Of a DNA stretch of 5,326 nucleotides, positions 1 to 5,326 are shown one piece after another. Under the pieces are notes generated by a model, which had not been told where the DNA came from, searched no databases, and saw only the letters and a program-made list of their open reading frames with translations. Within the stretch, counting starts at the first letter, position 1. Each line of letters starts with the position of its first letter. This DNA comes from an uncultured Porphyromonas sp. (lineage in GTDB: Bacteria > Bacteroidota > Bacteroidia > Bacteroidales > Porphyromonadaceae). Location of the stretch: positions 1-5,326 of the forward strand of contig CABQOJ010000098.1 in NCBI GenBank assembly GCA_902465775.1. Direction: 5' to 3'. The translations under genes and the position numbers were made by a program.

Positions 1-1463
1 ACTGTGACAGCGTACTCAGCGGGAGGTAGCGTAGACCTAAAGGTTACCTTGACATTGGTATCCTTCATTAACTTGATGTAGTAGAAGCTGAGACCCGTGT
101 TGGCAACAGGCTCACCATCAACTAGCCACTGATCGATCTCATAGTTCTCGTTAGGCTCTGCTAGGATCTTGATCTGCGTACCAGCTGCGATCTTAGCGCC
201 ACTCTCGATGGGCTCCATATCGACAGTAGCCGTTACCTTACCGCCCTCGCCAGCCTCAAAGGTAATCGTGTAGTCCACTGCTGGAGCAGGCTTCTCGGAG
301 AAGACAGCATGTACATCAGCATCCTCATTAGCGGTGAAAGTGTAGACTAGACCATCCTCGGAGAGAGTCTCGGCGGGAACGGCGTTGCCATTGTTCGTGT
401 AGACCACCTGGTAGTCACCTTTCATAAAGAACTTAGCCCTTACCGTGACGACACTACCTACTGGTATATCCTTATTACCAAAGATCTTTAGCGGGTTGCC
501 CGAACCTCCTGGCTCTAAGTACGTCGTCTCGAGGTATCCACCAACTCCCTCATAGCTAAGCTTGACGAGGACAGTCTTGGGCTGTGGAGCAGCCTTTGCC
601 TTGAGGACAGGCTTCACCTCAAGATCGCCCGTGACGGTGATGGTCTTGTTGTTGACCAGCGAACCCACTCCGAGTTCTGTTTGGACATTATTGATCAGCC
701 AGTAGTCCATCTCGTAACCCTCAGCAGGTGCCACGTGGAAGGTGACATCAGTCTCTAGCGGTACCGTAGCGCCATCTGTCACATCGACAGTATTACCGTC
801 ACTAAAGTAGTAAGCGGTCAGCGTGCCATGCTCAGGCTGGATCATCGTGATCTTACCCTCGGTGGTCTGAGAAGCTTTGATTTGTGCAGATACGGTGACA
901 TCATCCTTAACGACATAAGTATAACTATTGCGCAAGATATCATTGGCTGAGGGGGTGATCTTCTTGCCATTTATGAGCCAATACTCGATCTCGCAACCAG
1001 TATCAGGCGTTACTTCCATCCTAATTCCCGTACCTGAGTTCACCGTGCTCCCAGATGCGATAGGTTTGTAGGCCTTCGTGTCTGTTACCAAGAGGGTGCC
1101 ATGTTCTGGTTGCTCGATGGTAATGGTACAAGGCTTAGCTTGGACGACCAGTGCAGAGATAGTCATATTTTTATCTACTATCTCAAACTCTCCATAGCTT
1201 GAGGTAATTACCTTCTGCTCGCCATTGATTATGTAGTGAGTTGCTTGATAACCTTCGTCAGGGGTTATCTTGATAGTTATCATCGTGAAGTAAGGAACCT
1301 TGTCCCCACTATTCACAGGAACGGGGTTCGACACACCTCGAGTTACCTCGATGTTGCAATGTTCCACCTGTTCGATGGTTATTGTGAACTCTGCCGCCTT
1401 TACCACGAAGGGCAAAAGGAAGAATGCGCCCAATAACGCTAAAGTAGATAGTATTCGTTTCAT
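1..1463 (-). CDS. Secreted InlB-B-like repeat protein, 3' end outside window
   Basis: This is an open frame of 487 codons with no stop before the left edge. The chosen start gives MKRILSTLALL, a basic n-region, a hydrophobic core to about residue 21 and a VKA-A type signal peptidase I site near residue 23. An in-frame ATG at 1467-1469 would add only Met-Leu. After the signal, five modules of about 80-95 residues follow at about 25-108, 112-198, 203-290, 297-390 and 397-477, and a sixth begins near 483. Modules 1, 2, 3 and 5 share a TITIEQPEHGTL-like opening strand, a V.P..GYE.. segment and a WLINGK-like turn (WLIN at 162 and 255, WLVD at 446). This matches the InlB B-repeat/Flg_new_2 type of beta-rich repeat. 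Module 4 is divergent. Such proteins are usually surface-exposed or secreted. In Porphyromonas relatives they often carry a type IX secretion C-terminal domain, which would lie off-window and is not seen here. No specific function is claimed. No clear Shine-Dalgarno sequence precedes the start, as is common in Bacteroidota. Confidence 0.88.
   Translation of the reverse strand, partial: MKRILSTLALLGAFFLLPFVVKAAEFTITIEQVEHCNIEVTRGVSNPVPVNSGDKVPYFTMITIKITPDEGYQATHYIINGEQKVITSSYGEFEIVDKNMTISALVVQAKPCTITIEQPEHGTLLVTDTKAYKPIASGSTVNSGTGIRMEVTPDTGCEIEYWLINGKKITPSANDILRNSYTYVVKDDVTVSAQIKASQTTEGKITMIQPEHGTLTAYYFSDGNTVDVTDGATVPLETDVTFHVAPAEGYEMDYWLINNVQTELGVGSLVNNKTITVTGDLEVKPVLKAKAAPQPKTVLVKLSYEGVGGYLETTYLEPGGSGNPLKIFGNKDIPVGSVVTVRAKFFMKGDYQVVYTNNGNAVPAETLSEDGLVYTFTANEDADVHAVFSEKPAPAVDYTITFEAGEGGKVTATVDMEPIESGAKIAAGTQIKILAEPNENYEIDQWLVDGEPVANTGLSFYYIKLMKDTNVKVTFRSTLPPAEYAVT
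3..1391 (-). repeat. Five-plus tandem InlB-B-like protein modules
   Basis: Approximate module spans are 1140-1391, 870-1130, 594-857, 294-575 and 33-275, and the next unit starts near 17. The register comes from the opening TITIEQ-like strand (residues 27, 113, 205 and 399) and the Trp-Leu-Ile/Val-Asn/Asp turn. The first two anchors are 86 residues apart and the next about 91. The repeats are visible at protein level, but their nucleotide sequences have diverged, so they are not a recent DNA tandem repeat. The fourth unit lacks the WLxNG turn and carries a Gly-rich LEPGGSGNP segment instead. Confidence 0.75.
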
Positions 1464-1606
1464 AAGCATATAGTGTAAGTGATTTGTTAGTTTCTTCAGA
1501 TTCAGAGAAGAGAAGCAGCTGGTTAAAGGGACTCTCCACCACCTTTTCTCTCAGAGGACTAAGGTAATGAAAAAAACGAAGAAAGCACGAGGCTAACTCT
1601 TTCTGT
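1464..1606 (-). other. Intergenic leader between the 498-aa lipoprotein and the repeat protein
   Basis: This is a 143-bp spacer. It holds a weak hairpin plus T-run close to the upstream stop codon (listed separately). I found no TAnnTTTG promoter box on the minus strand here. The spacer is long enough for its own promoter, but none is recognisable, so partial read-through from upstream is also possible. The part nearest the repeat-protein start is AT-rich and has no Shine-Dalgarno sequence. Confidence 0.5.
1570..1604 (-). terminator. Possible weak rho-independent terminator after the 498-aa lipoprotein gene
   Basis: On the minus strand, AGAAAG (1599-1604) can pair with CTTTCT (1580-1585) across a 13-nt loop. 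After three further bases comes a run of seven T (1570-1576). It lies directly after the stop codon at 1607-1609. The stem is only 6 bp and AT-rich, so it is a weak candidate. The uninterrupted T-run in the right place is the main support. Confidence 0.35.
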
Positions 1607-3103
1607 CTACTCAAAGGAAGATAGCACATCTCCAGGGAAGATCTGCATGGCACAGATTCCCCGCTTCCTATCGATGTATAGCTGTAGTCCGACAGTTCGA
1701 TCGCTATTCCACACATAGTACCAATCCTCTTTGGAAAAGGCTCTTTTGAAGTTTCGATTAAACCCGTTATTTGCCAGCCATGTCCTTGTAGCCTCCGTAT
1801 CAATCTCCTCTGCTCGATCAATGCAGTTGATTTGACAGTCAATAAAAGGAGTCCAAGACTCTGGGTCTCTTACGTAGTAGACCCAATCTATATTGGAGTG
1901 CCTCGTTTGATCGCTTTTCGTGGTAAAGAGGAGATTGGTCGCAGAAGACTTTGCTTCATTGAAGTACCGGAAGCCTAATGTCTCTTCAAAGGTCTTGATG
2001 TTTTCTGTTTTACCACTCATAAACTCCTGCCAACTGGGGAAGTCATGCGCATCAAGGATGCAGTCGTGCCGCTTATGCGGTAAGGGATAGCCATCTTTGT
2101 TGATAATCATAAGGATCATCTGAGTAGCTGGTTGGACGCTCGACTCGGCGATCTGCTGTTCTTGCCCGAGGACGACTAGATTGTCGTTCCCATCTTGGGA
2201 AGCCCTGAGCATCATCTTCCCGTAATCGTTTTTCTGCACCTTTACATTAGAGAAGCCACTCTTCCTCAGGAGCTCTAGCGTCCGTGTACAAGACCCTATC
2301 TCTTCCTTGCCAAGTACGACAATAATGGGGTTGTCGTTGTTGTCTTCCTTACCGTAGGAGACTACGGGGAATAAGTCGAGCGACTTACTTACGAAAGCAT
2401 TTGCTTTGAAGTCGCCCTGTATTATCACTCCGTCACAAAGCTTTCGTCCCCGGTTGTGTTCATAGGCTTCAATCCTACTTTGAGTTGTCTGGTCTTTACC
2501 AAAGGCTAGGAGGGGCATTTGGTTGAGCGATACAGTTATACTACATACAGACGACACCTCTTGTACCGTCACCTTGACCTTGGCCGTTCCTGGAGAGAGA
2601 GCCTCTACGACTCCTTGCTCATCGACGATAACGACCTGAGTGTCGCTTGAAGCAAATACGGGAGTCGCCTCAACATCAGCGGGGAGCCAATGTACCGTGA
2701 TCTTTTGCTTCTCACCAACGTCCATAGAGATCTCTTGAGGATCAATGATGACCTCCGTTACGGGTGATGTAGACTCTCTTTTTACTACTTGAAGCTGACA
2801 ATAGGCCGATTTACCACCTAGAGAGACTTGGATCTTTGTCTCTCCTACAGCACAAGCTCTTACTTCTCCAGCATCAGTTACAGTAGCTATCGCTTCATCC
2901 TCAGAGGTGAATGTAGGAGCTACTTTCACTTCGCTCGGACTCCACTGCACCTTCAACAGATGCGTTTCCCCTTCTTTGAGGATCAGTGCTGATGGCTCAA
3001 CACTAATCTCCTGAATAGCTACGTGCGGATCCTTCTCTTGACAGGAGAGACAGATTAGTAGCAAGATAGGCACACAAAGCAGCCTCGCTCTTCTTTTCCT
3101 CAT
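1607..3103 (-). CDS. Lipoprotein with two Big_2-like Ig domains and a duplicated C-terminal region
   Basis: A 498-aa exported protein. The start at 3103 is preferred over an in-frame ATG at 3199. It gives MRKRRARLLC, a hydrophobic segment and a lipobox-like CLS-C with the lipidated Cys at 21, and it has AAGGA 7 nt upstream. Two bacterial Ig-like group 2 (Big_2-type) domains follow at about 28-107 and 116-192, offset by 85 residues. Matching landmarks are EISVEP/EVIIDP, VQWSPSEV/VHWLPADV and a G-E/S-V-x-A turn. The remaining 300 or so residues match no family I recognise. They seem to be two related alpha/beta blocks (about 196-335 and 355-490), each with a P-x-x-x-x-F opening, an I-x-x-[YF]-E helix, an L-x-x-x-G-F motif and a hydrophobic strand. 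The probable location is the outer membrane, perhaps facing outwards. It lies 104 nt downstream of the FISUMP-like lipoprotein gene with a hairpin between them. The Cys at lipobox position -3 is unusual. Function is unknown; a binding or adhesion role is inference from the Ig modules. Confidence 0.87.
   Translation of the reverse strand: MRKRRARLLCVPILLLICLSCQEKDPHVAIQEISVEPSALILKEGETHLLKVQWSPSEVKVAPTFTSEDEAIATVTDAGEVRACAVGETKIQVSLGGKSAYCQLQVVKRESTSPVTEVIIDPQEISMDVGEKQKITVHWLPADVEATPVFASSDTQVVIVDEQGVVEALSPGTAKVKVTVQEVSSVCSITVSLNQMPLLAFGKDQTTQSRIEAYEHNRGRKLCDGVIIQGDFKANAFVSKSLDLFPVVSYGKEDNNDNPIIVVLGKEEIGSCTRTLELLRKSGFSNVKVQKNDYGKMMLRASQDGNDNLVVLGQEQQIAESSVQPATQMILMIINKDGYPLPHKRHDCILDAHDFPSWQEFMSGKTENIKTFEETLGFRYFNEAKSSATNLLFTTKSDQTRHSNIDWVYYVRDPESWTPFIDCQINCIDRAEEIDTEATRTWLANNGFNRNFKRAFSKEDWYYVWNSDRTVGLQLYIDRKRGICAMQIFPGDVLSSFE
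1634..2518 (-). repeat. Probable internal duplication of an unrecognised domain of about 140-160 residues
   Basis: In the 498-aa lipoprotein, residues 196-335 and 355-490 can be aligned by eye with an offset of about 158-165. P197 matches P356. IEAYEHNRGRKL (from 211) matches IKTFEETLGFRY (from 369). LELLRKSGF (276-284) matches RTWLANNGF (440-448), and NLVVL (308-312) matches LQLYI (473-477). Identity is low but the order and spacing of landmarks agree. This is a by-eye alignment with no score. Confidence 0.5.
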
Positions 3104-3110
3104 ACTACGA

Positions 3111-3115
3111 TCCTT
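3111..3115 (-). promoter_or_regulatory. Ribosome binding site AAGGA that supports the 3103 start
   Basis: AAGGA on the minus strand lies 7 nt before the ATG at 3103. Strong Shine-Dalgarno sequences are not the rule in Bacteroidota. Together with the signal peptide that begins at this ATG, it argues against the upstream ATG at 3199. Confidence 0.6.
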
Positions 3116-3140
3116 GATTTGAAAGTCTAACCCTTGATCT

Positions 3141-3192
3141 AAAAGAAGAGCGCACTCTGAAGAAAAGGCTCTCTTAGAGTGTTCTCTTCTTT
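3141..3192 (-). terminator. Bipartite hairpin after the FISUMP-like lipoprotein gene
   Basis: The outer arms are 3142-3150 and 3184-3192 (9 bp). A 2x2 internal loop follows, then inner arms 3153-3158 and 3176-3181 (6 bp), with a 17-nt terminal loop. On the minus strand the structure ends in TTTT (3141-3144, partly within the stem). It starts about 15 nt after the stop codon of the 472-aa gene, the usual place for an intrinsic terminator. The short U-tail makes complete termination uncertain, and it might act as an attenuator or an RNA-stability element between co-transcribed genes. Confidence 0.6.
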
Positions 3193-3207
3193 CTTCCAAA
3201 TTCTTAT

Positions 3208-4626
3208 CTAGTGAGACACCGTTTCAAACAGACGCACTGAATAATGGTACACCGCGAAGTGGATATCAATGCGAGAGTTTGCTCTGCCGAAGACCATATA
3301 CCAGCTTTTTCTTGCGTCATAGCTTGTAGCCGACCAAAAGCTTCCTAAAGACTCCTGGGCATAAAGTATATCAGAGAGGCCAATCCAGCCAGATGCGGGG
3401 AATACACGTACGATGTCGTCGCTAGTATTGCTTGTCCAAAACTCAGGCTTCTTGACCTCCTCTATCGTAATGGGGTTTGTTGCCATGTCTACCGGACGAG
3501 CCGTCACGCGTAGCACTCGGTGTGAGTCCACAAAGGTATATTCATATTTCCACGCAGAGCAAAGATCCGTCCCTTTAAATCGAAGTCCGTACACCTCATC
3601 CTCTCCAGTTCCATAATAGTCGTTAGTAGAGGTAATCATCTTTCCTCCCACTGACACAGTCTCTACTGAGTCCCTGTAGGTGTACTCGCTAGCAAAGTCC
3701 ACATAGTCTGGAGTAGCACGAGAAGGCGGGACTATGGCCATCCACTCTTCCTTAGTAGGCAGGTGGTACTTCTTGTCAGCGATAGTTATATCAGAGAACT
3801 TGTTTACGGCTTCCTTGAACGTAAAGTAGCCACTCACATCCGTAGCGTGTGTCGTCGCAAAACCCGTCCCATCTAGGTTTATATTGTACTCTGCTACATA
3901 GGCCAGTGGCAAACTATTCGCAGGTATAGGAGTCTCTTTAGCTTTGCGATGTATCTTAATCTCTTGAGCCGTCGCACCCTCTTGAGTTGCTTTCGCCTCT
4001 AGTATAAAGTCTGCGGCTCCATCGGCAGCCTTTACCGAGAAGCTCTTCTTCGCTTGATCAATCGTAAGCTCTGCAGCATTTCCTGATTTAAGCGAAAGAG
4101 TAAAGTCTGTGGGCTGAAGCTCAGTCTCCGAGACGACAGTCCCCGAGGCATTTGTGACCTTGCACACTCCTGAGACCAACCCCTCACCTCCCTTCGCATC
4201 AAATAGATCTGGAGATGCAACAAATGAGTAAACGACTTCGCCACCACGTACTATGGTCAAGACTTGTGCTTCGCCCTTTGCTTTGTCACTGGTTACTACT
4301 GCTTCCAACTCAAAAGTTGCCGTTGTCCCCTGCGCTACGACAAAGCTCTTGGTAGCGTCGTCAATAGTGATCTGCGTAGGATCTCCAGACTTGAGTGTGA
4401 GTGTGAAGTCACTCTTGGCAAGAGGTATCTCGGAGATCTCAACACCCTCAGGTGAGAGCTCTTTCAACACTCCCGACACGTTGCCTTCACCTCCTTGTGC
4501 AGAGAAAAGTTGAGGTGTCGCCTCGAACTTAGCTTTAAACAGTTGTTGTGAATCTGGACATACGTATGACCTTTGGCACGATGCCAAAAAGAGCAACGTG
4601 ATCACTAGCAAGAGACCTCTTTTCAT
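3208..4626 (-). CDS. Lipoprotein with two BACON-like repeats and a C-terminal FISUMP-like domain
   Basis: A 472-aa exported protein. MKRGLLLVITLLFLASC is a classical type II signal peptide with lipobox L-A-S-C and the lipidated Cys at 17. Two Ig-like modules follow at about 34-126 and 135-227. Landmarks repeat exactly 101 residues apart: FSAQGGEGNVSG/FDAKGGEGLVSG and DFTLTLKSG/DFTLSLKSG. The opening F.A.GGEG.V and terminal I.I.R strand resemble BACON-type domains; this is a tentative family assignment. Residues from about 237 look like a FISUMP (Fibrobacter succinogenes major paralogous) C-type-lectin-like domain: YHLPTKEEWMAI at 287-298, then GSFWSATSYD (428-437), a Trp/Tyr-rich strand and the closing YSVRLF (462-467). 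Proteins of this layout in Bacteroidota are usually surface lipoproteins with binding or adhesin roles, and no ligand can be inferred. The start directly precedes the signal peptide and has an AT-rich leader without a Shine-Dalgarno sequence. The gene appears to be first in its block, behind a candidate promoter at 4806-4837. Confidence 0.9.
   Translation of the reverse strand: MKRGLLLVITLLFLASCQRSYVCPDSQQLFKAKFEATPQLFSAQGGEGNVSGVLKELSPEGVEISEIPLAKSDFTLTLKSGDPTQITIDDATKSFVVAQGTTATFELEAVVTSDKAKGEAQVLTIVRGGEVVYSFVASPDLFDAKGGEGLVSGVCKVTNASGTVVSETELQPTDFTLSLKSGNAAELTIDQAKKSFSVKAADGAADFILEAKATQEGATAQEIKIHRKAKETPIPANSLPLAYVAEYNINLDGTGFATTHATDVSGYFTFKEAVNKFSDITIADKKYHLPTKEEWMAIVPPSRATPDYVDFASEYTYRDSVETVSVGGKMITSTNDYYGTGEDEVYGLRFKGTDLCSAWKYEYTFVDSHRVLRVTARPVDMATNPITIEEVKKPEFWTSNTSDDIVRVFPASGWIGLSDILYAQESLGSFWSATSYDARKSWYMVFGRANSRIDIHFAVYHYSVRLFETVSH
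3946..4527 (-). repeat. Two 101-residue-spaced BACON-like modules
   Basis: These are residues 34-126 and 135-227 of the 472-aa lipoprotein. The protein landmarks keep a constant 101-residue spacing without gaps. The DNA encoding them has diverged at many third codon positions, for example in the DFTL-LKSG segments, so this is an old duplication kept at protein level. Confidence 0.8.
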
Positions 4627-4711
4627 ACTGCAATATTTATTGTTTAGTTAGTTATTCAAGTAGCGGGTGGAAGAATGAAGAATCTTCGTTCACGAGTAGT
4701 TAACCCATCGT

Positions 4712-4723
4712 GATCTATAGATC
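4712..4723. promoter_or_regulatory. 12-bp perfect palindrome in the putative leader
   Basis: GATCTATAGATC is identical on both strands. It lies 86 bp upstream of the 472-aa lipoprotein start, within the transcript if the promoter at 4806 is correct. It could be an operator or a chance palindrome. No known regulator site is recognised. Confidence 0.25.
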
Positions 4724-4805
4724 TCCGTGTATCAGCGTATCTCTAACAAGAGCAAAGTTCTTATGCTCACTAGAGAGCTATAACTGCTACACGATCTCTT
4801 GCGAA

Positions 4806-4837
4806 CAAAGATATGTATATTTCTCCAAATGACACAA
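4806..4837 (-). promoter_or_regulatory. Candidate Bacteroidota promoter for the lipoprotein block
   Basis: TATCTTTG on the minus strand (4806-4813) is a perfect match to the Bacteroidota -7 consensus TAnnTTTG. A TTG lies 21 bp upstream (4835-4837), within the spacing usually seen for the -33 element. The DNA between is partly AT-rich. Transcription would start near 4800, giving a leader of about 175 nt before the ATG at 4626. It is the only perfect -7 match found on the minus strand of this gap. The -33 element is only three bases, so the support rests mainly on the -7 box. Confidence 0.5.
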
Positions 4838-5025
4838 GCCTGTCCTAAGCCTCAAAGCCACAAATCAAGGAGACACATTCTTATCCAAACGACTTCCTTG
4901 CTAAGATGTAAAGTCTCCACGTAGGGGAAAATCACTTCTTCGGAGATGTCATTTGGTTGTTTCGAAGGTTCGGATCATTTTTGCGAGGGACGATTAGCGG
5001 TTGGAGAGAGCTGAGCGAGGGGTAC

Positions 5026-5065
5026 AAAACGAGGGAGTACCACTTCTGCTGGTGATACTCCCTCG
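5026..5065 (-). terminator. Rho-independent terminator of hbd
   Basis: The arms CGAGGGAGTA (5030-5039) and TACTCCCTCG (5056-5065) are perfectly complementary over 10 bp. After one mismatch a further CAC/GTG pairing continues the stem, leaving a small loop. On the minus strand the stem is followed at once by TTTT (5026-5029). It begins about 100 nt downstream of the hbd stop codon, and no other gene on this strand lies between them. On the plus strand the stem has no T-run, so it is directional. Confidence 0.8.
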
Positions 5066-5091
5066 CTGATGAAAGGGGTGTGGCTCTAGTG

Positions 5092-5130
5092 TTTAGCTTT
5101 AGCGTTTAGCCGTTGGGCTTAGCTTTGGGC
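5092..5130. repeat. Short TTTAGC/TTGGGC low-complexity stretch
   Basis: On the plus strand TTTAGC occurs twice in tandem (5092-5103) and again at 5105-5110. It is followed by TTGGGC, TTAGC and TTTGGGC units to 5130. It lies in the 3' untranslated part of hbd, between the stop codon and the terminator. It is too short and irregular to be a CRISPR or a classical minisatellite. Confidence 0.5.
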
Positions 5131-5165
5131 TTGATGCGATAGAGCCGACCTCTAGGGGGGAGGGA

Positions 5166-5326
5166 CTACTTCTTGGAGTAGTCGTAGAAGCCCTTGCCAC
5201 TCTTGCGTCCGAGCTGTCCGGCACGTACCATCTTGCGGAGCAAGGGGTGTGGACGATACTTGGGATCGGCGTACTCGTTGTTGAGCACCTCCATGATGGC
5301 TAGGCAGACGTCTAGACCGATGAAGT
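5166..5326 (-). CDS. hbd: 3-hydroxybutyryl-CoA dehydrogenase, C-terminal 52 residues
   Basis: This is the 3' end of a gene entering from the right edge, ending with TAG at 5166-5168. The fragment reads [12 protein letters not shown], then PKYRPHPLL, then [15 protein letters not shown]. This is the highly conserved end of the 3HCDH C-terminal domain in short-chain 3-hydroxyacyl-CoA dehydrogenases of about 280-310 residues. The enzyme reduces acetoacetyl-CoA to 3-hydroxybutyryl-CoA with NAD(P)H in the cytoplasm, the second step of butyrate formation from acetyl-CoA. The NAD-binding Rossmann domain and catalytic residues lie off-window. The hbd symbol follows from the butyryl-type signature; a broader 3-hydroxyacyl-CoA dehydrogenase specificity cannot be excluded from the tail alone. 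A terminator follows, so it is probably the last gene of its operon and unrelated to the lipoprotein block. Confidence 0.92.
   Translation of the reverse strand, partial: FIGLDVCLAIMEVLNNEYADPKYRPHPLLRKMVRAGQLGRKSGKGFYDYSKK

Larger units (their letters stand above)
3104..3207 (-). other. Spacer between the two lipoprotein genes
   Basis: This is a 104-bp gap containing a bipartite hairpin (3141-3192) and a ribosome binding site (3111-3115). A 7-base motif, ATCAAGG on the minus strand, occurs twice here, once overlapping the RBS and once about 20 bp upstream of it. No match to the TAnnTTTG promoter box was found between the hairpin and the downstream start. Confidence 0.5.
4627..5165. other. 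Gene-poor intergenic region of about 540 bp
   Basis: I found no convincing coding frame and no tRNA or other known RNA gene. It contains a candidate promoter (4806-4837) and a putative leader with the perfect 12-bp palindrome GATCTATAGATC (4712-4723). It also has a 10-bp inverted repeat (4825-4834 and 4947-4956), the hbd terminator (5026-5065) and a short TTTAGC-rich stretch (5092-5130). About 90 bp between 4840 and 4930 show nothing I can name. Confidence 0.65.

Noticed and set aside
1236..1436. 66-codon plus-strand open frame
   Set aside because: It is antisense to the signal peptide and first module of the repeat protein, with no coding character.
1309..1842. 177-codon minus-strand open frame across the lipoprotein/repeat-protein junction
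   Set aside because: It overlaps two well-supported genes in another frame, has no recognisable domain or signal, and its residue pattern looks like out-of-frame translation.
3413..3616. Plus-strand open frame of 67 codons
   Set aside because: It is antisense to the FISUMP-like domain of the lipoprotein gene, with no start signal or family resemblance.
4032..4247. 71-codon minus-strand open frame
   Set aside because: It lies inside the lipoprotein gene in another frame and its start has no support.
4253..4513. Plus-strand open frames opposite the first BACON-like module
   Set aside because: They are antisense shadows of the 472-aa lipoprotein gene, Ser/Val-rich and without features.
5092..5130. 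TTTAGC repeats as a mini CRISPR or attachment site
   Set aside because: The units are 6-7 bp, irregular, without spacers, and have no integrase or cas gene nearby.
5106..5168. In-frame open stretch of 19 codons after the hbd TAG, as possible stop read-through
   Set aside because: An open run of 19 codons is expected often by chance, and the protein already ends at the usual family terminus [10 protein letters not shown].

Overview
The window looks like chromosomal DNA of a butyrate-forming Bacteroidota, most likely a Porphyromonas-type anaerobe. This is an inference from four things: a 3-hydroxybutyryl-CoA dehydrogenase tail, Bacteroidota-style lipoproteins, BACON-like, Big_2-like and InlB-B-like repeats, and a perfect TAnnTTTG promoter box. 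All genes lie on the minus strand, so transcription runs from the right edge to the left edge. No tRNA, rRNA, transposase, CRISPR array or plasmid feature was seen.

Layout in transcription order. (1) At the right edge, 5166-5326 holds the last 52 codons of hbd, a central-metabolism gene. A strong U-tailed hairpin at 5026-5065 closes it. (2) A gene-poor gap of about 540 bp (4627-5165) contains that terminator, short sequence repeats, and a likely promoter at 4806-4837 that would give the next gene a leader of about 175 nt. (3) 3208-4626 encodes a 472-aa lipoprotein with two 101-residue-spaced BACON-like Ig modules and a C-terminal FISUMP-like (C-type-lectin-like) domain. (4) A bipartite hairpin at 3141-3192 separates it from (5), 1607-3103, a 498-aa lipoprotein with two Big_2-like Ig domains and a C-terminal region of about 300 residues that I do not recognise but that appears to be an internal duplication. 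(6) 1-1463 is the 5' part of a Sec-exported protein built of InlB-B-like repeats of about 80-95 residues. It runs off the left edge. It has no entry in a simple start-to-stop ORF scan because its stop lies outside the window.

The three left-hand genes form a same-strand block of exported, repeat-built proteins, two lipid-anchored and one with a cleavable signal peptide. This suggests a surface module for adhesion or binding, separate from the hbd unit on its right. No substrate or partner can be read from the sequence. The points most worth a second look are the unrecognised duplicated domain in the 498-aa protein, the three-gene surface locus, and the hairpin that both separates the lipoprotein genes and helps fix the true start of the second.
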